From the NCBI RefSeq assembly GCF_018390695.1, contig NZ_JAHBGF010000036.1, positions 124,001-188,000 of the forward strand: DNA of 64,000 nt, written 5' to 3'. Shown piece after piece: positions 32,234 to 43,400 of the stretch. The notes under the pieces are model-generated. The model had not been told where the DNA came from. It made no database searches and saw only the letters and a program-made list of their open reading frames with translations. Each line of letters opens with the position of its first letter. Positions within the stretch are counted from its first letter, which is position 1. Origin of the DNA: Ancylobacter sonchi. Its GTDB lineage: Bacteria > Pseudomonadota > Alphaproteobacteria > Rhizobiales > Xanthobacteraceae. A program made the position numbers and the translations under genes.

Positions 32234-33097
32234 TCACTGGAAGCCGAGGAAGAAGGTGTAGGACAGCGAGACGCCGGCCTGGAACTGGTTGCGGTCGCCG
32301 TTCTGCACCACCAGCGGGCTGTCGGCGGCATCGCCGGTCAGATACTCGTACTCGGCGAAGATCGAGCCGGTCCAGTTCGGGTTGAAGCGCTTCATGACCT
32401 GGCCGCCGACACCCACCGAGTAGATGCCGCCGCCAGCCTGGTAGGGCGCGAGGTTGTTGCCGAGCGCGGTCGCCGCCGCCGACTGCTCCGGCGTGATGCC
32501 GAAATAGGTGTCGACGAAGCCCGAGCTGGCCAGCTTCAGGCGCGGGCCGCCGGAGATGGTGAGTTCGCCCCATTCCGGCGCGAAATGGATGGCGTCGAGC
32601 GCGAAGTCAGCCACCACGCCGTCATAGCCGCCGAAGCCGTAGCGCACCTCGGTGCGGAAGCGCAGCCAGTCGAGCGGGTAGAACTGCAGATAGCCGCCGA
32701 CTTCGAACGCATAGTCGATGTCGCCGAGGCCGCGCAGATTGGACGAATCGCCCTCGTCGCGCTTCCAGACCATGTTGGCGACCGGGCCGAGCTCGAAGGT
32801 GCCGACATTGAACAGCGCGATGCTCGGGCTGTCGTTGAAGCTGCTGAAGCGGCTCAGCTCGTTGGCGCGGTCGATGCTGATGATCGGCATGAAGCCGAAC
32901 TCATAGTCGCCGGAGCCCAAATATTCAGGCTGCGCCATGACATAGCCGCCCAGCGTCAGCGTCCACTGACGATCGGTGGGCGTCTCCGTCTGGATGGTCA
33001 CCGGCTGAACGGCGGACAAATCAGCCGCCTGCGCCAGCGTCGCGAATCCCAGCACACCCGCCGCGACTGCCAGTCCCGTCACACCGATCGACCGCAT
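32234..33097 (-). CDS. MipA/OmpV-family outer-membrane protein
   Basis: 287 residues with a clear signal peptide (MRSIGVTGLAVAAGVLGFATLAQAA, cleaved after about residue 25). The mature part consists of alternating strands with aromatic ends (WTLTLGGYVMAQPEYLGSGDYEFGFMPIISI, GGYLQFYPLDWLRFRTEVRYGFGGYDG) and ends with an aromatic-terminated strand (VSLSYTFFLGFQ), as expected for a beta-barrel recognised by BamA. MipA/OmpV proteins have been linked to murein synthesis scaffolding, osmotic response and antimicrobial uptake. Function here is unknown. It is divergent from sixA and has its own terminator. Confidence 0.9.
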   Translation of the reverse strand: MRSIGVTGLAVAAGVLGFATLAQAADLSAVQPVTIQTETPTDRQWTLTLGGYVMAQPEYLGSGDYEFGFMPIISIDRANELSRFSSFNDSPSIALFNVGTFELGPVANMVWKRDEGDSSNLRGLGDIDYAFEVGGYLQFYPLDWLRFRTEVRYGFGGYDGVVADFALDAIHFAPEWGELTISGGPRLKLASSGFVDTYFGITPEQSAAATALGNNLAPYQAGGGIYSVGVGGQVMKRFNPNWTGSIFAEYEYLTGDAADSPLVVQNGDRNQFQAGVSLSYTFFLGFQ

Positions 33098-33270
33098 TTA
33101 CCCAACCCTATGCCCGCGTTGCAGTCCGTTCATAGCTCAGCCTAGCCGAACTTTGGTTGCGGAAAAGTCACTTAACGGAAGTCGTTTGTCACAATACCAC
33201 AATGACGGGCAATCGGCCGGGCGGCGCCTATATAGGGGCGGCGTCCTTTTTTCGGGTTCGGGTTCTCGCC

Positions 33271-33783
33271 ATGCTGCGTCTGATGTTGTTCCGACACGCC
33301 AAGTCCGACTGGCCCGCCGGGGTCGCCGATCGCGAGCGCCCGCTCGCGCCGCGCGGCCGCAAGGCGGCGCCGATCATGGGCAGTTACATGGTGAGCTCCG
33401 GCCTCACGCCCTCGCAGGTGCTGGTCTCCCCGGCCCGCCGCACGCTGGAGACATGGGCGGCGGCCTGCGACGCCTGGGCCTCGCCGCCCGCCACCACCTA
33501 TGAGGAGGCGATCTACGAGGCCGCCCCCGAAATGCTGCTCGACGTCATCCGCCGCCGCGGCAATGCCTCCCCCCTCATGCTGGTCGGCCACAATCCCGGC
33601 CTCGAATCGCTCACCGCCCGGCTGGTCTCGTCCGCCGACCGCGCCCGGCTGCCGGTGAAGTTCCCCACCGGCGGGCTGGCGGTCATCGACCTGCCGGCCG
33701 AGGCCTGGTCCAAGGTCGGTACCGGCACCGGCACACTGGAGCGCTTCGTCACCCCACGCGGCGTCGAAGCCGAGGAGGACTGA
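33271..33783 (+). CDS. sixA: SixA-type phosphohistidine phosphatase
   Basis: 170 residues from the ATG at 33271 (MLRLMLFRHAKSDWP); the frame extends upstream without a conserved sequence. The histidine-phosphatase core is RHAKSDWP (catalytic His near residue 8), followed by VSPARRTLETW and the second catalytic His in LVGHNPGLESL. SixA enzymes dephosphorylate phosphohistidine on HPt or NPr-type proteins. It is the first of three genes (sixA, ycjX-like, DUF697) spaced by 4 and 2 bases, so probably one operon. CCTATATAGG, a 10-base palindrome around 33229-33238, precedes it. Confidence 0.9.
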   Translation: MLRLMLFRHAKSDWPAGVADRERPLAPRGRKAAPIMGSYMVSSGLTPSQVLVSPARRTLETWAAACDAWASPPATTYEEAIYEAAPEMLLDVIRRRGNASPLMLVGHNPGLESLTARLVSSADRARLPVKFPTGGLAVIDLPAEAWSKVGTGTGTLERFVTPRGVEAEED

Positions 33784-33787
33784 GGCG

Positions 33788-35251
33788 TTGCCGTCCTGGT
33801 ACGAATCGCTGGTGGAGGAGGCCCGGCTCGCCGCCCTTACCCTGCTCGACCGCGCCGAGGAGCTGGCCAACCCCACATTGCGCCTCGGCATCACCGGCCT
33901 GTCGCGGGCCGGCAAGACGGTGTTCACCACCGCCCTCGTCCATGCGCTGATGCGCGGCGAGCGGATGCCGGTGTTCCGCGCCATGCACGAAGGCCGCATC
34001 GCCCGCGCCAGCCTCGAACCGCAGCCGGACGACGCGGTGCCGCGCTTCGACTATGAGGGCCATCTCGCCACGCTGGTCAACGAGCGCCGCTGGCCGGAAT
34101 CCACGCGCCGCATCAGCGAGCTGCGCCTCGTCGTCGACTACGCGCCCGCGCGCGGCGGCAAGCGCAGCCTGACGCTCGACATCGTCGACTATCCCGGCGA
34201 ATGGCTGCTCGACCTGCCACTGCTCGGCCAGTCCTATGCCGATTTCGCCGCGCAGAGCCTCAACCTCGCCCGCGCGCCGGCCCGCGCCGCGCTCGCCGCC
34301 CCGTTCCTCGCCGCGCTGGCCGCCACGGCACCGGAGGTGCCGGCCGACGAGGCGCAGGCGCGCCAGCTCGCCGCGCTGTTCACCGATTATCTCGCCGCCT
34401 GCCGCGCCGAAGCAGTGTCGATGAGCCTGCTGCCCCCCGGCCGGTTCCTGATGCCCGGCGACCTCGAAGGCTCGCCCGCCCTCACCTTCGCGCCGGTCGA
34501 TCTGTCGCCGGGAACCGAGGCCCCGCCCGGCTCGCTGCACGCCATGATGGCGCGGCGCTTCGAGGCCTATAAGGAGCGGGTGGTCCGCCCGTTCTTCCGC
34601 GACCACTTCGCCCGGCTCGACCGGCAGATCGTGCTCATCGACGTGCTGGCCGCGCTCAATGCCGGCCCGGCGGCGCTGGCCGATCTCGAAGCGGCGCTCG
34701 ACGGCATCCTCGCCGCCTTCCGCATCGGGCGCGACAGCTGGCTCGGCGCGCTGTTCCGCCACCGCATCGACAAGGTGCTGTTCGCCGCCACCAAGGCCGA
34801 CCATCTGCACCATGCCAGTCACGACCGGCTGGAGGCGATCCTGCGCCGTCTCGTCGAGCGGGCGCTAGCCCGCGCCGAGAGCACCGGCACCGAGATCGAC
34901 GTGGTGGCGCTCGCCGCGGTGCGCGCCACCCGCGAGGCCAGCGTCAAGCGCGGCCGGACGACGATGCCCGCCATCATCGGCGTGCCGGAAGCCGGCCAGC
35001 ACGGAGCAGACGCCTTTGACGGCCTCGCCGAGGCCGCCGTGTTTCCCGGCGACCTGCCGGACAACCCGGCCGCGCTGTTCGACCCGACGCTCGGCTTTCG
35101 CGGCCTGTCGGATGCCGAGGGCGGCGATTTCCGCTTCCTGCGCTTCCGGCCGCCCTTGGTGATGCGCAACGCCGAGGGCCTTCCCCTCGCCTTGCCGCAT
35201 ATCCGGCTCGATCGCGCCCTCGACTTCCTGCTCGGCGACCGGCTGAGGTGA
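33788..35251 (+). CDS. ycjX: YcjX-family predicted P-loop GTPase
   Basis: 487 residues from a TTG (RBS GAGG). The P-loop GITGLSRAGKTVFTTALVHAL is near residues 33-53, Walker B/G3-like LDIVDYPGEWLLDLPLLGQSY near 135-155 and the specificity segment is VLFAATKADHLH. The family (DUF463) has a dynamin-like fold and is functionally poorly known; in gammaproteobacteria ycjX lies beside ycjF in the phage-shock region. The next gene encodes the YcjF partner, so the pair is conserved here without psp genes. Starts and stops nearly abut. Confidence 0.93.
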   Translation: MPSWYESLVEEARLAALTLLDRAEELANPTLRLGITGLSRAGKTVFTTALVHALMRGERMPVFRAMHEGRIARASLEPQPDDAVPRFDYEGHLATLVNERRWPESTRRISELRLVVDYAPARGGKRSLTLDIVDYPGEWLLDLPLLGQSYADFAAQSLNLARAPARAALAAPFLAALAATAPEVPADEAQARQLAALFTDYLAACRAEAVSMSLLPPGRFLMPGDLEGSPALTFAPVDLSPGTEAPPGSLHAMMARRFEAYKERVVRPFFRDHFARLDRQIVLIDVLAALNAGPAALADLEAALDGILAAFRIGRDSWLGALFRHRIDKVLFAATKADHLHHASHDRLEAILRRLVERALARAESTGTEIDVVALAAVRATREASVKRGRTTMPAIIGVPEAGQHGADAFDGLAEAAVFPGDLPDNPAALFDPTLGFRGLSDAEGGDFRFLRFRPPLVMRNAEGLPLALPHIRLDRALDFLLGDRLR

Positions 35252-35253
35252 CC

Positions 35254-36303
35254 ATGACCGACAAATCCCCCGCGAGCGGGCATCGCCGCCCGCAAGCCTT
35301 CCGCCTCGACGACCCCGATGTCGTGGTGGCCGAGGACGGCCGCCCGGCGCCGCGCGGCGCCATCGTCGTCACTCCGAGCCTCGCCGTGCCGGAGGCCGAG
35401 GAGACCCCGCCGCTGCCGGCCCCGCCGCCGTCCGCCTCGCGCTGGACGACGCTGTTCTGGAGCGGCCTGGGTGGCCTGGTCTCGCTCGGGCTCGGCCTCG
35501 CCGTCTCCAAGCTGATCGAGGACCTGTTCGCCCGCGCCGACTGGCTCGGCTATGCCGGCCTCACCTTCGCGGCGCTGTTCGTCGTCGGCGCCCTCGCCAT
35601 TCTCGGGCGCGAACTGTTCGGCCTGATGCGGCTGCGCACCCTCAACGCGCTGCGCGAGCAGGCGGCGGAGGCGATCGCCAAGGATGACCGCAAGCAGGCC
35701 GAAGCGGTGACGCGCGAGCTCATGGCGCTGGCCAAGACCTCGCCCCGCCTGTTCCGCGCCCGCACCGAGCTTGCCGGCCATCTCGACGCCATCATCGACG
35801 GCGCCGATCTGGTGCGCCTCACCGAGCGCCATCTGATGGCGCCGCTGGACAGCGAGGCGACCCGCCTGGTGTCGGACGCCGCCAAGCGCGTCTCCGTCGT
35901 CACCGCCGTCTCGCCACGCGCGGCGGTCGACCTCATCTTCGTGCTGCTGACCGCAGTCGGCCTCGTGCGCCGGCTTGCCCTGCTCTATGGCGGGAGGCCC
36001 GGCGCTCTCGGCATGTTCCGGCTGTTCCGGCAGGTCATCGCCCATCTCGCCGTCACCGGCGGCATGGCGGCGGGCGACTCCCTCCTCCAGCAACTGGTCG
36101 GCCACGGCATCGCCGCCAAGCTGTCGGCCCGGCTCGGCGAAGGCGTGGTGAACGGCCTGCTCACCGCCCGGCTCGGCCTCGCCGCCATCGAGGTGACGCG
36201 GCCGCTGCCCTTCGCCGCCCTGCCCGCGCCGGCGCTGTCGGACGTCGCCTCCGGGCTGATCACGCGCAGGGACAGCGAAAAAGACGAGCCGAAACAAGGT
36301 TAA
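35254..36303 (+). CDS. ycjF: YcjF-like DUF697 inner-membrane protein
   Basis: 349 residues from the ATG at 35254; the in-frame GTG at 35248 lies inside the ycjX stop overlap. An unstructured Pro-rich N-terminus (1-60) is followed by two helices (TTLFWSGLGGLVSLGLGLAVSKLI and WLGYAGLTFAALFVVGALAIL). A cytosolic helical part and the DUF697 region follow (AVDLIFVLLTAVGLVRRLALLYGGRPGALGMFRLFRQVIAHLAVTGGMAAGD...VVNGLLTARLGLAAIEVTRPLPF). The protein likely forms a membrane partner of YcjX. Its function is unknown; envelope stress is suggested only by the gammaproteobacterial context. Confidence 0.9.
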   Translation: MTDKSPASGHRRPQAFRLDDPDVVVAEDGRPAPRGAIVVTPSLAVPEAEETPPLPAPPPSASRWTTLFWSGLGGLVSLGLGLAVSKLIEDLFARADWLGYAGLTFAALFVVGALAILGRELFGLMRLRTLNALREQAAEAIAKDDRKQAEAVTRELMALAKTSPRLFRARTELAGHLDAIIDGADLVRLTERHLMAPLDSEATRLVSDAAKRVSVVTAVSPRAAVDLIFVLLTAVGLVRRLALLYGGRPGALGMFRLFRQVIAHLAVTGGMAAGDSLLQQLVGHGIAAKLSARLGEGVVNGLLTARLGLAAIEVTRPLPFAALPAPALSDVASGLITRRDSEKDEPKQG

Positions 36304-36815
36304 CGAATCGCTAGCTGAATCAGGACGCGAGCTCGGCCGAACCGTCACGCACCGCGGCAACGCCCCACGAAATCCGTGATCTTTCTGTAGGATCGGCCGA
36401 TAAGCGGAATCGGCCGCTGACCGTCCTCGACGACCGCGCTGCCATCCGGCCGGCCACGTCGATCACGCCGCCCGATCCGGATGAACCGATCCATGAGACA
36501 GATGAATCGCCCTCTGCGGATCCGTCCGCAACCCACTGACACGACTCGGATAACGATCAGCACCAGTTCAGCCTGACCTCACATCGGCATCGCCCGAGGC
36601 CAGAGACCACGGCCGTCACACGCGTGCATCGTCCGGGAAGCATCCCCGGCGACCGCGTGGCGCTCTGTCCTCTCGCGAGCGGATGCTGCGACGCCGCACG
36701 TGAAGGCGCCCCCGTCAGGCACATCCGCCCGACGCGACCGTCTCATTCAAGGGCTGCTCGGCGCCAACGGGCGGCCGAACCAGCGCGCCCGCCCCTCACC
36801 GTAAAAGCGCCGTCC
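36304..36815. other. Gene-free spacer between DUF697 gene and ferredoxin gene
   Basis: 512 bases between convergent genes, with codon-position bias less clear than in neighbours. No start with ribosome binding site, no RNA fold and no terminator with a T-tract was found. ATCGGCCG occurs twice close together (36392-36415). A 72-codon minus-strand frame (36345-36563) is arginine-rich and matches nothing known to me. It may be a decayed gene. Confidence 0.5.
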
Positions 36816-37494
<679 letters not shown>

Positions 37495-40400
37495 ATGTCG
37501 ACGAGCACGAAGAAGGTGCATCAGGATCCCGCCGAAGCGGCGCTTTCGGCGATCGAGGAGGCCCTGAGCCTTGACCTCGCCGAGGAAGAGGCACGCACCG
37601 GACGGACGGACCCCTCGCACGCGGCACATGACGCCGCGGATGCGGCGCGACCGGAGACAGCCGAGGCTGCCGACGCCGCGACGGGCGAGCCTGTCGACCT
37701 GCCGCCGGCCCGCGACCCGGAGGGGCCGCGCATCGAGGTGCGCGAGCACGACGATTTCGACGAGGAGATCGATTTCGGCACCGAGAGCCCGCTCGCGCGC
37801 AATGTGGATCTCGGCGATTTCGACGCCTCGCTGTCCGACACCGACGACGAGCCGGTCGCCAATCGCCTCGGCCCGCCGCCGATCCTCGACATTCCCCGCC
37901 CGGATTTCGCCGAGCCGGCGCCGGTCTCGCGTGCTGCCGTTCGCAACGAGCCGGCCGCCGCCGTCGCGACCGGGCCGCGCGCGGCCAATGACGATCGCCA
38001 GTCCATCGGCCAGTTGCTGGCGGCGCTGCAGCGCCGGCCTTCCGCCACGCCCTATTACCTTGCCGCCGGCGCCTCGGCCGCCTGGGTCGCGGCCGGTGGC
38101 TTCCTCGCTTCCTCGGCGTTCCGTGGCAGCGGGCTCGACCTGTCGCAGATGCTGACCTCGCCCGCCGCCCTCGCGGTGGCGGCCGGCCTCATCATTCCGC
38201 CGGCCTTCTTCTTCTCGCTGGCGGCGATGTCGCGCCGCATGCAGGAGATGCGGATCGTCGCCCAGTCGATGGCGCAGGTCGCCATGCGCCTCGCCGAGCC
38301 GGCCGCCGCGCCGGCGCCCGTCGCCGAGGCGCCCCAGCCGGTACGCTTCCAGAGCCAGCTGCCGTCGATCGACGAGGAGATCCAGCGCAACCTCAGCCGC
38401 GCCGGCGAGCTGGAATCGCTGGTCCGCGCCGAGGTCGGCGAGCTCGAGCGCGCCTATGAGGCGAACGAGACGCGCATGCGCCAGCTCATCGAGCGGCTGC
38501 AGGGCGAACGCGAGATGGTGCTCTCGCATGCCGAGCACATCCGCGAGGCGATCGCCGCCGCGCATTTCTCCTTCACCCACGAGGTGGACGGGGTCAGCGA
38601 GCGCATCAACACCACCGTCTCCGAGGCGGCCGACCGCGTCACCGCCACGCTGTCGGACAAGGGCGAGAACATCACCCTGGCGCTCGGCCGCGTCGGCGAC
38701 ACCATCATCGACGCGCTGTCCGACAAGGGCGGCGACCTGATCGACCGCCTCCAGGCCACCGGCGCCGACGTCAATTCGAACCTGTCCACCGCCAGCGACA
38801 AGCTGATCTCGACCCTCTCCACCCAGACCGACGAGATCAGCACCCGCCTGTCGGGCATCACCGGCGAGCTCGCCACCACCCTGACGAGCCGCACCGACGA
38901 GATCGGCGACCGGCTGATGCGCACCGCCAGCGAACTCGCCGACGTGGTGACCAGCCGCACCGACGAGATGGGCGCCAAGCTCACCGCCACCACGCTCAAC
39001 CTCACCGAGACCCTGACCACCCGCTCCAACGACATCACCGATGCGCTGGTCGGCACCGGCACCCGCCTTGCCGACGAGATCGCGGTGCGCGCCAGCGAGG
39101 TCAACCAGACGCTGAAGAGCACCGGCGACTCGCTGGTGCTCGACCTGTCGGTGCGTGGCGGCGAAGTGGTGCGCAAGCTGGAAGAAACCGGCTCGCGCGT
39201 CGCCGACACCATCACCGTGCGCGGCGACGATCTCGCCGACCGCATCGCCGATACCAGCAACCGCATCTACGACACCATCGCGGTGCGCGGCGGCGACCTC
39301 GAGCGCCTGCTCGGCGAAACCGGCGAGCGCGTCGTCCACCAGATCACCCTTGCCAGCGCCGGCGTGCACGACACGCTGGCCGCCTCGGTCGAGCAGTTCG
39401 GCCAGGACCTCGCCCAGCGCGGCGGCTCGATGAGCCAGCAGCTGTCGCTGGTCGGCGTCGAGGTGTCGCAGAGCATCGCCGAGCGCAGCGAGCATGCCGA
39501 CCGGCAGTTCCGCGAGAACACCGATGCGGCGCTCACCGCCCTCGCCTCGCGCAGCAACGAGGTGCGCGACCTGCTCACCTCGCGCATCAAGTCGATCGAG
39601 GAGACCCTGTCGGTCCGCGGCAACGAGCTCGCCGACCGCATCGGCTCCGACACCGCCCTGCTCGGCCGCCAGATCACCGATGGCCTGCGCGATTTCGACA
39701 CCGTGCTGCAGACGCACGGCTCCGACATCGTCGAGCGGATCACCGAGCGGGTCGAGACCATCTCCCGCGCGATGGACGCCAACCTCTCCGGCTTCGACGA
39801 TCAGGTGTCGGCCAAGACCGAGCAGGTCACGGCGGCCCTCGATCAGCGCCTCGTCCATATCGAGGGCGTGCTCGACCGTGGCCTCGAGGGCCTGAACGAG
39901 ACGCTGTCCGGCCGCACCGTCGAATTCGCCAAGACCCTGACCGACGGCGCCCAGCTCGCGACCGACGCGATGGACAAGTCGCTGGGCACGCTGGACGGCT
40001 TCTTCTCCGACCGTGCCCGCCAGGTCACCGACTCCCTCACCGAGCGACTGGACGCGGCAACCCGTACCCTCACCGACGGTGCGAACTCCGCTAACGACGC
40101 CATGAGCCAGTCGCTGGCGGTGCTGAGCGGCTTCTTCGACGAGCGCTCCCGCGGCGTCACCGAGGAGATCGGCCAGCGCATCGAGCTCGTCGACCGCACG
40201 CTCGCCAATCACTCGCGCGACATCGCCGAGGTGCTGGACGTCCGGGTCAACCGCTTCGAGGAGAGCGTCGTCGGCCGGCTTGAAAGCGTCGCCACCTCGG
40301 TCGAGGTGCGTGGCGCCGCCATGGCGGACCTGCTCGGCCAGCGCATCGGCGCCGTTGCCGGCCAGCTGCGCGGCGAGGCGACCGACATCGAGCAGAACCT

Positions 40401-43400
40401 CACCACTCTCATCGACAATGTCAGCCGCTCCCTCGCGGACCGTGCCGGCGACGTCGCCTCGCTGTTCGATGCCCGCACCGAGGAGATCGGCCGCCTGCTC
40501 GACGAGCGCGGCAACGGCCTGCTCGCGGCGCTGGAAGACCGCACCGTCGGCATCACCAGCGAGATCGGCCGCACCTCGAACGAGATGCTCGCCGCCATCG
40601 ACGATCACCGCGACACGCTGGCGCAGGCGCTCGACCGCACCCGCACCGGGGCGGTGGAAGACATTCTGCGGGCCAGCGAAGAGCTTCTGCAGACGCTGGA
40701 ATCGCGTTCCGGCGTCATCGTCTCGGCCTTCGAGGCGAGCACCAGCGAGCGTTCCGAGCAGCTCATCCGTGTCAGTGACGAGGTGCTCGGCGCCGTGGAG
40801 GCCCGGACCATCGGCCTGCTCGACGCCTTCCAGCGCTCGACCGCCGGCGCGGCCGGCGACATGGCGCGCGTCGGCGACGACCTGATCTCCAACCTGCGCA
40901 GCCAGAGCGGCGAGGCCGTCGCCGCCCTGCAGCAGGCCGGTGGCCAGCTCGCCGACGAGCTCGCCCGCAACTCCGCCACCTTGGTCGGCGACATCGACGG
41001 CCGCAGCGCCCAGCTGGTCGAGGTTCTCCGCCAGTCGAGCGACGTCACCTCCGCCGAGTTCCTGCGCCTCACCGAGCAGTTCGTTCGCGAGCTCGACGAG
41101 CGCGGCGGCACCATTGTCGACACCGCCCGCCAGACCGCCGAATTCGCCGCCGCCGAGCTTGCCCGGGTCGGCGAGGACTTCGCCGTCTCGCTGGACGGAC
41201 GCGGCGAAGCCATGGTCAGCGCGGCCCGCCAGACCGCCGAGGCCGCCACCTCCGAGCTGTCCCGCGTCAGCGACGAATTCGTCGCCTCGCTCGACGGCCG
41301 TGGCGAAGCCATGGTCCAGGTGGCGCGCCAAACCGCCGAGGCCGCCTCGACCGAGCTCGCCCGGCTCAGCGACGAGCTGGTGCAGGCGCTCGACGGTCGC
41401 AGCGAGGCCATCGTCGATGCCGCCCGCCAGACGACAGACTACGCCTCGGCCGAGCTCGCCCGCGTCAGCGAGGCATTCCTCGGTTCGATCGACGGACGCG
41501 GCGAGGCCATTGTCGGCGCCGCCCGCCAGACCACGGAATACGCGGCCGCCGAACTCGCCCGCATCGGCGAGGAACTGACCGGTACCCTCGACGGACGTGG
41601 CAACGCCATCGTCGAGGCGGCCCGCCAGGCCGCCGAGTTCGCCTCCTCCGAGCTGGTGCGCATCGGCGAGGATCTGGCCGGCACCCTCGACGGCCGCGGC
41701 AACGCGGTGGTCGATGCCGCCCGCCAGACCGCGGAGACCGCCGCCGCCGAGCTGGCCCGCATCAGCGAACAGCTGGTGAGCGATCTCGACGGTCGCGGGG
41801 GCGCCATCGTCGACGCCGCCCGCCAGACCGCCGAATTCGCCTCCACCGAGCTGGCCCGCCTCAGCGAGGAGATCACCACCACCCTCGACGGGCGTGGCGC
41901 CGGCATCGTCGACGCGATCGCCGAGAGCGGCCGTACCGCGCTGGCGGAGATCGCCGCCACCAAGGATGCGCTGCACGGCGACATGGTCGGCCTGCTCGAC
42001 CGGCTCGGCGACGTCAACGTCCAGCTTCAGGACGTGCTCGCCGGCTCCACCTCCAACCTCGTGGAAATCGAGAACACGATCTCCGCGCGGCTGGAGAGCT
42101 TCCGCTCCACCGTCACCAACCTCGAGGAGACGAGCCAGCTCGCCTCCGGGCGGATGGACGAGCAGATCCGCGAGCTGCGCTCGGTCGCGACCGACGTGCT
42201 GCAGGACGTGGCCACCCTCAGCCGCACCTTCACCGAGCAGGCCGGCATCATCACCGATGTCGCCGGTGCCCTCGGCTCGGCACACAGCACGCTGGACGAG
42301 ACGCTCGGCGGTCGCCACGAGGCGCTGCTCGCCCTCGCCGACACGCTGAAGGCCCGTACCGGCGAGATCGACGGCGCGCTCGCCGACTACGCCCGCGCGC
42401 TGGACGATACCTTCGCCCGCGCCGAGAATCGGGCCGCCGAGCTCGCCCGCAGCATCGTCGAGAGCGCCACCTCCTCCACCGACGCGGTCGTCACGCAGCA
42501 GGAGAAGCTGCGCAAGACCGTCGAGACGGAACGCGAACGCACCCTCGCCGACCTCCACCGCACCTATGAGCAGGCGGTGGGCGAGGTCAGCGAGCTGATG
42601 GCCAAGGCGCATGACAACTTCACCGGCACCGCCGATGAGCTGCGTCGCTCCGCCAACGACATCCAGGGCCTGCTGGAGACCACCCGCGAGGAGCTCAAGC
42701 GCGGCATCCTCGCGCTGCCGGAGGAGACCGAGGCGAGCGCGGCCACGCTGCGCCGCACCGTCGGCGACCAGATCAAGGCGCTGGCCGAGCTCAACGACAT
42801 CGTGGCTCGCCACGGCCGGGCGCTCGACATCGACTCCGGTCGCAACCGCCAGCAGGCGCCGGCTCCGGCTCCCGCGCCGGCCCGCGCCGCCGAACCGCCG
42901 CGCCGCACCGAGCCGGCCCGCGTGGAAGCCCCGCGTCCGGCGGCAGCCCGCCCCGAGGCCCCGCGCTACGAGCCGGCGCCGCGCCCCTCGACGCCGGCAC
43001 CCGCGCCCCGTGCGCCGTCACCCGTCGCCCAGCCGGTCCGCCGGCCGGCAGCGACGACCCAGCCCGCTCCGGCTCAGCCCACCCCGCCGGCGGCGCGTCC
43101 CGCCGCCGCGCCGGACGCCCAGAGCGGCTGGCTCTCCGAGCTGCTGGCCCGTGCCGATACCGAGGCCTCTGCCCCGGCGACGCGCGCGCCGGCGTCCGCC
43201 CGTCCCGCAGAGCCGCGGCCGCGGCCGCCGGTCAACGAGCGGCCGGTGCAGCACACCATCGAGTCGCTCGACTCGCTGTCGGTCGACATCGCCCGCATGA
43301 TCGACCATGAGGCGGCGGTGGAACTGTGGGAGCGCTACAAGCGCGGCGAGAGCAACGTGTTCACCCGCCGGCTCTACACCATGCAGGGTCAGCAGACCTT

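Noticed and set aside
36345..36563. A 72-codon minus-strand frame in the DUF697-ferredoxin spacer
   Set aside because: No ribosome binding site, arginine-rich composition typical of shadow frames, no family recognised.
41092..41982. CRISPR array, because of regular spacing
   Set aside because: The 99-bp units are contiguous coding repeats with no distinct spacers and encode a regular helical protein segment.
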